Shown here piece after piece: positions 31,845-41,203 of a stretch of 64,000 bases of DNA. Each line of letters opens with the position of its first letter. Position 1 is the first letter of the stretch. The position numbers and the translations under genes are program-made. The notes under the pieces are model-generated. The model worked only from the letters and a program-made list of their open reading frames with translations. It did not search any database and had not been told where the DNA came from. Location: NCBI RefSeq assembly GCF_013387485.1, contig NZ_JABBXB010000002.1:444405-508404 (forward strand). Direction: 5' to 3'. This DNA comes from Stenotrophomonas sp. SAM-B (lineage in GTDB: Bacteria; Pseudomonadota; Gammaproteobacteria; Xanthomonadales; Xanthomonadaceae).

Positions 31845-34508
31845 TTAGTAGGCGTAGCCCAGATGCAGCTGCGCCTGGGTGTCAGTAACGGCAAACTGGC
31901 GCTGGGCCATCAGTGCGGTTCCGATCGTCAGCCGTGCCCGCCGGTAATCAGCGCCCAGCATGAGCCGATAGTCCATTCCCCGGGGCATGGCGCTCGCAAG
32001 TTCGAACGCCTGGTTACCCGCACCGTGGAGACGGGCGAGGCGAGTGCTGGCATTGCTCACTACTGAACCAAGCAGGGCGATGTCACCTCGCAGTTGCCAA
32101 TTCGCACCGAGTCTCGCATTCATCATGGAACCCAGTTCCAGTTGCACCCCGCTGCGCGTGCCTGCACCTACCGAAAGACCGAAGGCATGAGCACCATATT
32201 CCTCGAAGCCCTGTTCGCGGCTATGGTAGGCATTGGCAGCGATGCGAGGCTGCCAATGCACGCCATGTGCGTGAACGTCGCGGCTGAGCGTGCTGCCAAA
32301 CCGGGTACGTGACAGGCTGCGACGGCTATGCGATTCAAGCTGGGTGCCCCCCCAGCGCAGGCTACGCTGGCCGTCCAGCTGGTGCCATTCGTTTCCCAGG
32401 CTGTGCTGAAGGGTGAACGCGCCCAACGACTGACCCATTCCCAGGCCGGCGAAACGGGACTGATTGCGCGTCTGGCCGCCATCGCTGGAGAAATCAGACC
32501 CAAGCATGCCCGAGATCAGCTGCAGCTGTCGGCCACCCGCCATTGGAATCGCTACCTGCATGCCTGCACCGGAGCCGCGCACGCCGTAGGTGGTTTCCGC
32601 GCCCGGACCGAATGCCACGACACGATGCCCATTGACCGGAGCGGCTCGCGCCAAGCTGGACCAGAAGGCGTCACCGTCAGCGGCCAAGCGCATGCTCGTG
32701 GCGGCCATCTCGCTCCCGGAAAGCTGTTGCAGAGCGCGATTGAATTCGGCTGCATCCGCCACCTCCAGACTGTGGAACAACGCGTTGTTATCGTAGCCCG
32801 CTTCCAGCGCCCCGGCGACGCCCTGAAGGGAGGTATCGGCGAGTTCACGGTAGTCATTTCGGGTCATGACCACGTCGACGATGCCCTGATCGTCGCGTTC
32901 CGCGCGCGCGCGCCAAACCACGCTGGCGCTTCGAATGTTCTGCTCACCTCCTTCAGCACCAGAGAACACCTGGGTCAGTCGCACCTGCGAAGAGGCGGTA
33001 CCTCGGGTGAAGCCGGTGTCCACGGCAACATCAGACAGCTGCCCTCCCTGGTGGAGCACCATGCGGCCGGAGCTGCCATCGGCATTGGTGCCTACCGTAT
33101 ACCCGCTGATCCCCCTCGGGGCCTGCCAGCCAACGTCTGAACCGGGCCGATTGGCGTGTGCGGTCGTTTCATCGGCGTCGATGCTGCTGCCACTACCATA
33201 AACGTGAACCACACCATTGTTGATCAGCTGACCGCCTGCACCCGGCCCCATGCGGAATGCATGGGAATTGTCAGCATGGATATTGATCACGCCGCCGCGG
33301 CGGTTGTTGATGGTCGCTGAACCGTCGGACTGCATGGCGACCATATTCTGCCCGTTGATGTTGCCGGCCACACCAACATTGATGGTGCCGTCATTGATGA
33401 GAGTGGCCCCCCGACCACCGGACATCGCTACCGCGTTGTCCCCCGTGATGGTAATCGTGCCCTGATTCAAGAGGGTTGCATGGAGGCCTTCAGCATGAAG
33501 CGCCGCCTGACCACGGGCTCCGCTGGAAATCAGCGCTCCCAGGCGATTGATGCCTGTGCTTGCGTGACTATCTGCAATCAGATTGAGGACGCGAGCATCG
33601 GCCATCATCTCGATCGTGCCGCGGTTGTTGAAACTCTCGATGACCTCGCGCTCGTTACCGACCTGTGCCGTCACCGCAGTCACCAGCGCGCTCTGATGCA
33701 GAGCTCCAGATGCGCTGACCATGCCATGGTTATCGAACTCAGACATGCCACCGAGGATGAAGCCACCTCCGTGGACGCTCAGCCTTGCATTGCGCCGCCG
33801 CTCCCCATTGTCAAATTCGCTTTCGTCCTGCAGGGTCAGCACAGTATTGCGCAGCTCCATCTCCCCCAGATTCTCGATGTCCGAGTCACCGTTGAGGGTG
33901 ATGTTGGCGTTGCGCGCCAGCAGACCGCCGAAGTTGTCCAAACTGCCGTCACGCTGCAGGAGGAGTTGCCCGCTCAGCTCGAGGCGGCCATGGTTCTCCA
34001 TATCGGCGTCATTCTCCAGCACGAGTCGCGCCTGCTCGCCGATGGCAATGGTGCCGACATTGTGCAGGTCACCGCCATTGAGAACACGAAGGCTTCCCGC
34101 TGTCAGCTGCAGCTGCCCGTCATTACGCACCTTCCCCGTAATCCGCGTATCGACATTCTGACTCCATACGGCATTGACGCCAGAGGCTGTCAGAGCCTGC
34201 AAGTCGCCAAACTGACCTCCTTCCCGACCGGGTGCCGTGCCGCCGTTGTCGCCCCCGCCACCGCTGTCGCTGTTGGAGCCTCCGCTACCCCCGGCGGCCG
34301 CAGCGCCACCAACCAGGACGGCGAGGCCGCCGATCAGCCAACCTTTCACGCTGCTGGTGCTGTCGTCATCCGCTGGACAGCTGTCGTCTACGGAAAGGCC
34401 ATCGCATTCCGGGTCGGAACTGGCATGGGCAGCCCATGGTGAGGCAGCGCACAGCGCCAATGACACCATGATAGAAAGGGGTCGTTGGGTAAATGGGGGG
34501 CAACGCAT
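31845..34508 (-). CDS. Autotransporter with beta-barrel domain
   Basis: ATG at 34508 (GGAG 9 nt upstream) gives 887 residues. After the signal peptide (SIMVSLALCAASPWAAHA) comes an acidic Cys-containing stretch, then a second hydrophobic, Gly-rich segment (GWLIGGLAVLVGGAAAAGGS, about 53-72). The passenger (about 95-600) is a repeat-rich beta-helix with phrases such as NHGRLELSGQLLL, NFGGLLARNANITL and NNRGTIEMMADARV. The final 280 residues form an outer-membrane barrel ending in LHLGYAY. Type V secretion to the cell surface is expected. The role could be adhesion or aggregation; no protease triad was seen. A hairpin follows the gene. Confidence 0.88.
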   Translation of the reverse strand: MRCPPFTQRPLSIMVSLALCAASPWAAHASSDPECDGLSVDDSCPADDDSTSSVKGWLIGGLAVLVGGAAAAGGSGGSNSDSGGGGDNGGTAPGREGGQFGDLQALTASGVNAVWSQNVDTRITGKVRNDGQLQLTAGSLRVLNGGDLHNVGTIAIGEQARLVLENDADMENHGRLELSGQLLLQRDGSLDNFGGLLARNANITLNGDSDIENLGEMELRNTVLTLQDESEFDNGERRRNARLSVHGGGFILGGMSEFDNHGMVSASGALHQSALVTAVTAQVGNEREVIESFNNRGTIEMMADARVLNLIADSHASTGINRLGALISSGARGQAALHAEGLHATLLNQGTITITGDNAVAMSGGRGATLINDGTINVGVAGNINGQNMVAMQSDGSATINNRRGGVINIHADNSHAFRMGPGAGGQLINNGVVHVYGSGSSIDADETTAHANRPGSDVGWQAPRGISGYTVGTNADGSSGRMVLHQGGQLSDVAVDTGFTRGTASSQVRLTQVFSGAEGGEQNIRSASVVWRARAERDDQGIVDVVMTRNDYRELADTSLQGVAGALEAGYDNNALFHSLEVADAAEFNRALQQLSGSEMAATSMRLAADGDAFWSSLARAAPVNGHRVVAFGPGAETTYGVRGSGAGMQVAIPMAGGRQLQLISGMLGSDFSSDGGQTRNQSRFAGLGMGQSLGAFTLQHSLGNEWHQLDGQRSLRWGGTQLESHSRRSLSRTRFGSTLSRDVHAHGVHWQPRIAANAYHSREQGFEEYGAHAFGLSVGAGTRSGVQLELGSMMNARLGANWQLRGDIALLGSVVSNASTRLARLHGAGNQAFELASAMPRGMDYRLMLGADYRRARLTIGTALMAQRQFAVTDTQAQLHLGYAY

Positions 34509-34879
34509 ACAGCAGTTCTCCGGGGGTGCAATTGAATTGAGGCGCAGGGCGCCTGCCTTGGCGTAGGGGAGCCTTGGGCGGGTCGCATGATCGGGGAGAA
34601 CCGCTCGCATGTACCTGCAATTAGTTTCAATAGTGCAAAATTGTGACGCGCTCCTCTGGCGTTATCTCCCGTTTATATGAGCGTGATAAGCGAACCTGCT
34701 GATTGGCGCTGTCCGCTCGCGTGAAATGTCTTGTCCGGTCACGGGTTGTGACCCGTCCGCCGCAAGGACCAGGCACGTCCCCGTGCTCTACGGGCGAGCG
34801 ACTGGCCAAGGTCGGATCCAGCGTCGGTACAGATGCGGTTCGCGGCGCTACACTTTCGCGCTTTCTTTCGCCCACCGAA
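34509..34879. other. Divergent intergenic region
   Basis: These 371 bp separate the autotransporter from the secreted protein gene. An AT-rich core at about 34618-34690 should hold the promoters. I see no clear operator palindrome and no conserved open frame, although in-frame extension of the plus-strand gene back to 34703 is open. Confidence 0.4.
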
Positions 34880-35479
34880 ATGGACCATGCCGCGTTGAAA
34901 ACCCACACTCTGACGTCCGCGATGCTTCTGGCCGCCATTGGACTCGCCTTGGCACCAGCCGCGCTGGCCTCGAACCCCGCCCGCACCTCGGTCCCCACCC
35001 GGTCGCAGATCAATCAGGCGCTGAAGCTGGTCGACTGCAAGGCTGATCGCAAGGCCTTCAGGACGCTGGCGTTCGCCATGCGCGACGTTCAGGAGAGCGG
35101 GGAGCCGAAGGCAGGCTGGCAACCGATCGCCACGGAAGGTGAGGCCGATGGCATGCCGCCGGGCGGCATGATGGGTGTCATCGCGGAAATGCGGCTGCCG
35201 GCCCCTGTGCGCGTCTTCGGCCATGAGACCACCCGGTTGATCCTGTCGCGCATTTCCATCGTCGCGGCGTTCGATGATCCGGACGTTGCCAGGGAGCTCA
35301 CCGGGACGCTGGAACTGGAGGGCCGGGGAGCAGACGCACCGCCGGGCGGGATGCGAGTGGTCCAATCCGCGCCCGAGGAGCACGGTGATGGCATCGAGGT
35401 CATCGCGCTGGTAGCGGATCGGATCGAGAGCGACCCGTCGCCGATCTCAGTCGCCGGCTGCCTTTACACCACCCGATGA
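34880..35479 (+). CDS. Secreted protein of unknown function
   Basis: ATG at 34880 gives 199 residues with a signal peptide (TSAMLLAAIGLALAPAALAS). The mature part contains two copies of the unusual pattern 'PPGGM' (MPPGGMMGVIAEMRLPAPVR and APPGGMRVVQSAPEE) and a Cys at each end of the domain (about residues 54 and 194), which could form a disulfide. No family recognised. It converges on, and overlaps by 33 bp, the response-regulator gene. Confidence 0.6.
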   Translation: MDHAALKTHTLTSAMLLAAIGLALAPAALASNPARTSVPTRSQINQALKLVDCKADRKAFRTLAFAMRDVQESGEPKAGWQPIATEGEADGMPPGGMMGVIAEMRLPAPVRVFGHETTRLILSRISIVAAFDDPDVARELTGTLELEGRGADAPPGGMRVVQSAPEEHGDGIEVIALVADRIESDPSPISVAGCLYTTR

Positions 35480-35857
35480 CGCCGGCCGCCTGGCCAGTGC
35501 CTCCTCGACGCGCTGCTGCAGCACCTTGACGTCGAACGGCTTGCTCACGAACGGCACCTGTTGATGCGCGCGTGGCACGACCTGGTAATACACCGCCGAG
35601 GCAAACAGGAAGGGCGTTCCAAGGGCCGCCAGGCGGTCTGCCACCGGAAACACCGGGCCGTCCCGGAGCTCGACATCCAGAATGGCGGCATCGAAGCGCT
35701 GGTGGGCGATGACGCTGAGCGCATCGCTCACGGAATAGGCGGGAATCGCCGTATGACCCGACTCGTTCAGCACTTCGATGAACAGCCGGGAGAGCTCGAT
35801 CTCGTCTTCGACGACCAGTACGGTACGACCAGCAGAAGCAACAGCAGAACGGTTCAT
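35447..35857 (-). CDS. Stand-alone response regulator (receiver domain only)
   Basis: The 136-residue product is a single CheY-like receiver. VVEDEIELSR holds the acidic pair, AILDVELRDG the phospho-acceptor Asp, LFASA the Ser switch and FVSKPFD the conserved Lys. There is no output domain, so it acts by protein contact, like the single-domain regulators in phosphorelays. No histidine kinase gene is adjacent. The 3' end overlaps the secreted protein gene on the other strand. Confidence 0.85.
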   Translation of the reverse strand: MNRSAVASAGRTVLVVEDEIELSRLFIEVLNESGHTAIPAYSVSDALSVIAHQRFDAAILDVELRDGPVFPVADRLAALGTPFLFASAVYYQVVPRAHQQVPFVSKPFDVKVLQQRVEEALARRPASSGGVKAAGD

Positions 35858-36024
35858 GGGGGTGGGGGCGGAGAAGGAGAGGGGTATGGTCTGCCTTCGG
35901 GTGTCAACGACGGGCCAAGGCCGTTTTCCTGTTTGTTGACACGGGTCCGGCCGGCGCCTGATGCGTGCCCCGGGCGCCACGGTTGTAAAATGACCTCCCG
36001 TTGATGCCGCCGAGGCCCATCCCG

Positions 36025-36381
36025 ATGCCCTATACCAACCGCGACGCGATACAGCGGTTGCGCGAGCAGATTCCCTCGTTCCGCTGCGTGGTGGGATGCC
36101 ACGACTGCTGTGGCCCGGTCACCGCCTCCAGCGAGGAAGTGGCGCGCCTGCCGGTCAAGAGCGATGCCGAGCATGCCGCCGCGCTGGCCGAGCTGAGCTG
36201 CCCGTATCTGGGCAAGAACGGCTGCGAGGTCTACGAAGAGCGGCCGTTGATCTGCCGCATGTTCGGCACCACGCCGACGCTTCGCTGCCCCAATGGCCAG
36301 CGGCCTGTGTACATGCTGGACGAGGCGGTCGAGAAGGAGATTCATCAGTTCCTGCGCAGTACCCGGCAGGTGCTGATCTAG
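36025..36381 (+). CDS. YkgJ-type Cys-cluster (metal-binding) protein
   Basis: The 118-residue protein has the CxxxCxxCC-like cluster at its start (FRCVVGCHDCCGPVT) followed by CPYLGKNGCEVYEERPLICR and a last Cys in LRCPNGQ. This is the YkgJ pattern (zinc or Fe-S binding, role unknown). ATG at 36025 is preceded by GAGG at 36012-36015. An upstream in-frame ATG at 36004 would add seven residues. It may bind a metal cluster used in enzyme maturation. Confidence 0.82.
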   Translation: MPYTNRDAIQRLREQIPSFRCVVGCHDCCGPVTASSEEVARLPVKSDAEHAAALAELSCPYLGKNGCEVYEERPLICRMFGTTPTLRCPNGQRPVYMLDEAVEKEIHQFLRSTRQVLI

Positions 36382-36409
36382 CCGGCAGCGGACCCGGGCG
36401 CGCCTCCCA

Positions 36410-37522
36410 TCAGTTTGACCGACGTGCGCCAAGGCGCCACACCGCCAGGCCGCCATACAGGACCAGCAGCGCCACCAGCGTCCACAGTTCGTGACTGACT
36501 TCGCCCAGGCTCGCATCCATCTGGTTCAGGCGCACCATCAGGTTGATGCCGGGCGTGGTGGGCAGCAGGTGGGCCAGTGCCACCAGCGCAGGCGGCGAGG
36601 TGACCGCCGGCCAGGACAGGTTGGCCAGGAAGAACAGCGGGATCGAGCAGGCGATGACCACCTGGAACGCACGCTCGCGGGTGGCGAAAAAGCTGCCGAC
36701 GAACAGCCCGAACGCCACGGAGGCGGCGATGAACAACGTGCCGCCCAGCAACTGGCCGATGGGATTGCCGCCGCGCGGATAGTCCTGCACCCAGGCGGTG
36801 AATCCCGCGTAGTAGAGCAGCCCGAGCAGGCCGATCGTGCCGAAGCCCACCGCCATGCCGGCCAGCGTCGGCAGGTCGAAGCGCAGGCGGCGGCCCAGCG
36901 CCAGCCGACGGGCGCCAAGCAGCACGCCGATGCCCATGAGCAGGGTCTGGTGCACGATCAGTTCGGCCACGCCGGGCACGATGGCACTGCCGTAGCCCTC
37001 CTGGGTGTTGAACAGCGGGCGCTGCACCAGGGTGATCGGCGGGGCCTGTGGCGCGCCCATGAACGCCGCCTGGGACACCGCCGCCTCGCGGGCGAAGGCG
37101 GTCAGGGCATCGGCCACGCCGCCCAGCACCCAGCTGGCTCGGCCCAGGTATGCCCCGTTGCCCATCAGTACCAGGTAGCCATGGCCGCCGCGCAGGATGT
37201 CGCGTTCGAGGTTGGCCGGGATCAGCAGGATTCCCTCGGCCCGGCCGGCCTCCATCTCTTCGCGCGCCTCGTCGACGCTGGCCGGCTGGTCGACGATGCG
37301 GACCGTGCGCAGGGCATCGACCCGGCGCAGCAGTTCCCGGCTGGTGGCGCTCTGGTCATGGTCGACCACCACGATGGGCAGGTTGCTGGCCACCTGGTGG
37401 CGGTAGGCGGCGGGGTAGAAGAACGAGTAGAGCACCACCGCGCCCACCATCAGCACCACCGCATAGCGGTCGGTGAGCACCGTGCGCAGGGTCAAGCGCA
37501 GGCTGGCGGCGAAACGGTTCAT
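36410..37522 (-). CDS. ABC-2 type permease (second of pair)
   Basis: The 370-residue protein has one N-terminal membrane helix, a large periplasmic loop (LPIVVVDHDQSATSRELLRR, EEMEAGRAEGILLIP) and five C-terminal helices, the DrrB/YhhJ-type ABC-2 permease layout. It is last in an outer-membrane factor, fusion protein, permease, permease operon. Neither it nor its partner has an ATP-binding domain. The gene starts within the stop of the preceding permease (ATGA). Confidence 0.85.
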   Translation of the reverse strand: MNRFAASLRLTLRTVLTDRYAVVLMVGAVVLYSFFYPAAYRHQVASNLPIVVVDHDQSATSRELLRRVDALRTVRIVDQPASVDEAREEMEAGRAEGILLIPANLERDILRGGHGYLVLMGNGAYLGRASWVLGGVADALTAFAREAAVSQAAFMGAPQAPPITLVQRPLFNTQEGYGSAIVPGVAELIVHQTLLMGIGVLLGARRLALGRRLRFDLPTLAGMAVGFGTIGLLGLLYYAGFTAWVQDYPRGGNPIGQLLGGTLFIAASVAFGLFVGSFFATRERAFQVVIACSIPLFFLANLSWPAVTSPPALVALAHLLPTTPGINLMVRLNQMDASLGEVSHELWTLVALLVLYGGLAVWRLGARRSN

Positions 37523-38706
37523 GCGCCGGCCTCGTTCTGCGCAGCCGGCGGTAGCGGATCCGGGCTGCGGGCGGCGGCGATCAAGCGCCAGCCACCGATG
37601 CCGCCGGCCACGAGCACCATCAGCAGCAAGGTGCCCAACGGCCACAGCGAGACGCTCCAGGGCGCGCCGACGAATTGTTGCTGGGTCTGAACCTTGACGT
37701 AAGCGGTGAGCGGCAGCAGCACGTTCCAGATCCGGGTGAACAACGGCGCGTCCACCACCGGGAAAGTGGCGCCCGAGAATGCCAAGGCCGTGCCGATGCT
37801 CAGGCCGATCGCGGAGAGGGACGTACCCATGTCGCGGGTGAGCCCGACAAACAGCAGCCCCACCGCCGCACAGGCCAGATAGAACAGCGGCTGGGCCAGC
37901 ATCAGCAGCAGCGCACTGCCGGCGATGCCGTCGCCGCGGAGCAGGGCCAGGTAGAGCACGCCCAGCGCACCGTAGAGCGAGAAAAGCGCGACATACGGCG
38001 CGATCTTGCCGGCGATGGCCGCCCACGGTGCGGCGCCCAGCCAGTCGCGCAGGTGACCGTCACGGACTTCACGGCCGAGGCTGGCCGCCACGGCAAGCGC
38101 GAGCCCCAGCGACAGGACCGCAGGGAACAGCAACGGCAGCAGGAACAGCTCATAGCTGCGTGCCGGGTTGTGCAGGATGTCCGATTGCACCGCGATCGGC
38201 GGCGCGCGCAGCGTGGCCGGGCCCACCTGTTTGGCGATGCGCTCGCCCAGCAACCGCGCATTCCAGGCGCTGACCGCTTCAACGATATCGCGCACGGCCG
38301 ACTGGCCGGTGGTGAGGTACGTGGCGTTGTAGTACGCAAACACCGCGCCCTGGCGGCCGCGCAGCGCATTGCGTGTCGCATCGCGCGGTACCAGGACCAC
38401 CGCGAATACCTCCAGCCGGCGTATCTCTGATTGCGCATCGGCCAGGCTGGACGGCTGGCTGGTCACGCGCACGCCGGGGCTGGCATCGAGCATCCGCGTC
38501 AGCTGGCGGCTCTCGGCACTGCGATCGAGGTCGACCACCGCGATCGGAATATCACGCATCACCGAGGCGGCGAACAACCAGGCCATCACGCCCAGCATCA
38601 GCGCCGGCAGCAGGGTGACCAGCAGCAGATCGGCGCGGTCCCGACGCAGGTGGTGCAGTTCGCGCTGCAGCGAGGCGGTCATGCCCGCCCACACCGGGCG
38701 GTTCAT
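37519..38706 (-). CDS. ABC-2 type permease (first of pair)
   Basis: The 395-residue protein has the same topology as its neighbour, with IPIAVVDLDRSAESRQLTRM in the periplasmic loop and five C-terminal membrane helices. The pair probably forms the inner-membrane channel of a drug or lipid exporter. It overlaps both the fusion protein gene (ATGA) and the second permease gene by 4 bp, so subunit ratios are kept by coupled translation. Confidence 0.86.
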   Translation of the reverse strand: MNRPVWAGMTASLQRELHHLRRDRADLLLVTLLPALMLGVMAWLFAASVMRDIPIAVVDLDRSAESRQLTRMLDASPGVRVTSQPSSLADAQSEIRRLEVFAVVLVPRDATRNALRGRQGAVFAYYNATYLTTGQSAVRDIVEAVSAWNARLLGERIAKQVGPATLRAPPIAVQSDILHNPARSYELFLLPLLFPAVLSLGLALAVAASLGREVRDGHLRDWLGAAPWAAIAGKIAPYVALFSLYGALGVLYLALLRGDGIAGSALLLMLAQPLFYLACAAVGLLFVGLTRDMGTSLSAIGLSIGTALAFSGATFPVVDAPLFTRIWNVLLPLTAYVKVQTQQQFVGAPWSVSLWPLGTLLLMVLVAGGIGGWRLIAAARSPDPLPPAAQNEAGA

Positions 38707-39719
38707 CCCTGCGGCCACGCGAACAGCACGCTCATCCCCGGTCGGAAGCCTTCGATACGGGCGACCGGGCGCAGCCGGATCTCGAAGCTGCGCACGTCAT
38801 AGCCGGAGGATTGGCGGGTGGCGCGCCAGGTGGCGTAGTCGCCGGCCGGATTGATGAAATACACCTCGAACTCGGCATCGCGATCCAGCGCGGGCACGCT
38901 GCCGCGCAGCCGGCTGCCCACCTTCAGGCCGCGCATCTGCGACTCACGCAGGTTCACCGAGACCCACATGTGATCGATGTCGACCAGGGTGAACACCGGG
39001 TAGCCGGCCGGCACCAGCTCGCCGATGTCGGACATGCGTTTGTTGATCTCGCCCGCCACCGGTGCGCGTCCGTTGACCTCGTCGCGGGCGGCGTTGACTT
39101 CGGCCACCGCGCCTTGTGCCTGGCGCACCTGGCCCTGCGCGGCGCGCTTGTCCTGGTCGCGGGCACCCGCCAGCGCCTGGTCGTACTGCGCACGCGCCGC
39201 GTTGGACAGCTCGCGCGAACTGCGCGCCTGGGCCAGGGCTTCGTCACGTTTCTGCCGCGTCATCACCCCTTCGTTGAAGAGGTTCTGCACCCGCTGATAG
39301 GTGGCGTCGGCGAGGGTGGCACCGGCCTCGGCGCGTTTCCAGTTGGCCTGCGCGGCGCGGATATCCTCGCTGCGGGCGCCTTCGTCGGCCTTGTCGGCCA
39401 CGGCGCGCGCCGCGTCCAGCGCGCCATGCGCCTGTTCTTCCTTGGCGGCGACTTCCGGGCTGTCCAGCACGAACAGCACCTGGCCGGCCTTGACCCGGTC
39501 GCCCTCGCGCACCTTCAGTTCGGCCAGCCGCGCGGTAATCTTGGCGGCGACGTTGACGGTGTCGGCGTCGGCCATGCCCTGCAACTGTTCGGCCGGGGTA
39601 CGCCAGGCCAGCCACAGGCCGACCACCACCACGATCGCCAACACCAGCACGATAAGGATGCCGAGCTTGCGCTTCTTCGGCGGCGGCGCGTCGGCCGGTG
39701 CCTGCAATGTGTCATTCAT
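38703..39719 (-). CDS. HlyD-family membrane fusion protein
   Basis: The 338-residue protein has an N-terminal inner-membrane helix (LGILIVLVLAIVVVVGLWLA, about residues 19-38), a biotinyl-lipoyl half-domain (AKITARLAELKVREGDRVKA), a helical hairpin with strong coiled-coil character (about 90-210) and a beta-barrel domain. It links the permeases to the TolC-like protein encoded just upstream, overlapping that gene by 8 bp. Together they build a channel across the envelope. Confidence 0.9.
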   Translation of the reverse strand: MNDTLQAPADAPPPKKRKLGILIVLVLAIVVVVGLWLAWRTPAEQLQGMADADTVNVAAKITARLAELKVREGDRVKAGQVLFVLDSPEVAAKEEQAHGALDAARAVADKADEGARSEDIRAAQANWKRAEAGATLADATYQRVQNLFNEGVMTRQKRDEALAQARSSRELSNAARAQYDQALAGARDQDKRAAQGQVRQAQGAVAEVNAARDEVNGRAPVAGEINKRMSDIGELVPAGYPVFTLVDIDHMWVSVNLRESQMRGLKVGSRLRGSVPALDRDAEFEVYFINPAGDYATWRATRQSSGYDVRSFEIRLRPVARIEGFRPGMSVLFAWPQG

Positions 39720-41133
39720 GCGCGATCACCTCGTCGCCGCGGCGGCGGAATTCTTCATATCGATCCATCTGTCCACTGATCTCCAGCAGCTGTGCCAGTG
39801 CCACGTCATACTGATAGGCCGCCTGCGCGCGTTCGACCTGCGCGCCGCCCAGCCCCAGGCGTGCATCGATCACGTCCAGCGAGGTCGCCTGGCCTTCGCG
39901 GAACGCCAGCTCCTGCAGGCGCAGGTTCTCACGGTTCTGTTCGATGCTGCTGTCCAGCAGCAGGTACTGCTGGCGGGCGGTGTCCAGTTCGTACCACGCC
40001 TTGCGGACGCCGAGCGTCACCTGGTTCTCGGCCTCGCGCAGGCCGGCTTCGGCCTGCTCCTGCTGCGCGCGGGCGGCGCTGATCTGCGCCGGACGCGAAC
40101 TCGGCGACAGGAAGGTGTACTTGAGGCCGATGCCGAACGCCCAGTCCGGATCCGTCAGCATTTCATCGCGACGACGGAAATCGTACTGGCCGAACAGGAA
40201 GACGGTGGGCTTGAGCTTGGCCTGCTGCACCCGCACGCCTTGCTCGGCCTGCGCAACCAGGGCGCGCAGCCGCGCGATCTGGGGCTGCCGGGCCTGCGCA
40301 TCGCGTTCGAACGTGGGCAGCGCCCCGATCGGCGCCCGGTGCACGAACAGGGGCGACAGCGGCCGGACTTCGCCGCCACTTCGGAGCAGGGTGGCCAGCG
40401 CCGCCTTCAGGGTCTGGAGATCATTGAGCGATTTCTGGTACTCGCGCTCGGCCTTGTCACGGGCCACGTTGGCCTGCAGGCGCTGGGCACGGGTGGCGAA
40501 GCCTTCGCGCTCCAGTTTCAGGGCATCGTCGAGGTGACGCTGCAGGCCATCGCGCACGTCACGGCGCACGTCCACCGCCTGTTCCGCCAGGCGCTGGCCG
40601 AAATAGGCCTGGGCCAACTGCACGCTCAAGGATTGCCGTTGCGATTCGCGCTCGGCGCTGGCCTGGTCGGTGGCACCGGCCGCAGCCTGCTGCGCGGCCG
40701 GGATCAGGCCGCCGGTGTACAGCGGCAGCACCGCGGTCACCACCGGACGGGTGCGCCAGTCACGCTCGGTGAACTGCAGGGGCGAGTCGATGCCGAAGGC
40801 CTCAGCGACGGGCGCCAACGAACCCAGCGGCAGGGTGAGCGTCTTCTGGAACTGCAGGCGACGCACTTCCCCGGTGATCTCCGGCAGGCGCAGCAGGCGG
40901 GTGGCGTCCTGCAGGTCCTGCTTGTTGCGCACCGAGGCATCCGCAGCGGCGAGGGCATTGGACACCTGTTCCAGGCGTTGCTGGGACTGCTGCCAATCCA
41001 AGGCGGGGACCGCGGCGCCGTCCGGTGCGGGCTGGGCGATGGCAGCGCCACTCAACAGAAGCAGGGAAAAACAGGTAACTCCTTTTAACGCGCGCGTTGG
41101 CGGCCAATGCCGGCTCACGAGGGGCAGCTCCAT
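39712..41133 (-). CDS. TolC-family outer-membrane factor
   Basis: ATG at 41133 gives 473 residues with a signal peptide (GVTCFSLLLLSGAAIA) and the two helical repeats of OEP/TolC proteins (e.g. QSQQRLEQVSNALAAADASV and EQAEAGLREAENQVTLGVRK). A GTG at 41175 could extend it by 14 residues. First gene of the exporter operon. The upstream DNA shows no TetR- or MarR-type regulator gene. Confidence 0.88.
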   Translation of the reverse strand: MELPLVSRHWPPTRALKGVTCFSLLLLSGAAIAQPAPDGAAVPALDWQQSQQRLEQVSNALAAADASVRNKQDLQDATRLLRLPEITGEVRRLQFQKTLTLPLGSLAPVAEAFGIDSPLQFTERDWRTRPVVTAVLPLYTGGLIPAAQQAAAGATDQASAERESQRQSLSVQLAQAYFGQRLAEQAVDVRRDVRDGLQRHLDDALKLEREGFATRAQRLQANVARDKAEREYQKSLNDLQTLKAALATLLRSGGEVRPLSPLFVHRAPIGALPTFERDAQARQPQIARLRALVAQAEQGVRVQQAKLKPTVFLFGQYDFRRRDEMLTDPDWAFGIGLKYTFLSPSSRPAQISAARAQQEQAEAGLREAENQVTLGVRKAWYELDTARQQYLLLDSSIEQNRENLRLQELAFREGQATSLDVIDARLGLGGAQVERAQAAYQYDVALAQLLEISGQMDRYEEFRRRGDEVIAHE

Positions 41134-41203
41134 GGGGTGTGACGGCAAGAGGGTAGTGTGCGCCGCGTGAAGCACGAGTCTTCACGCGGGCACCTCCTGC
41201 GGG

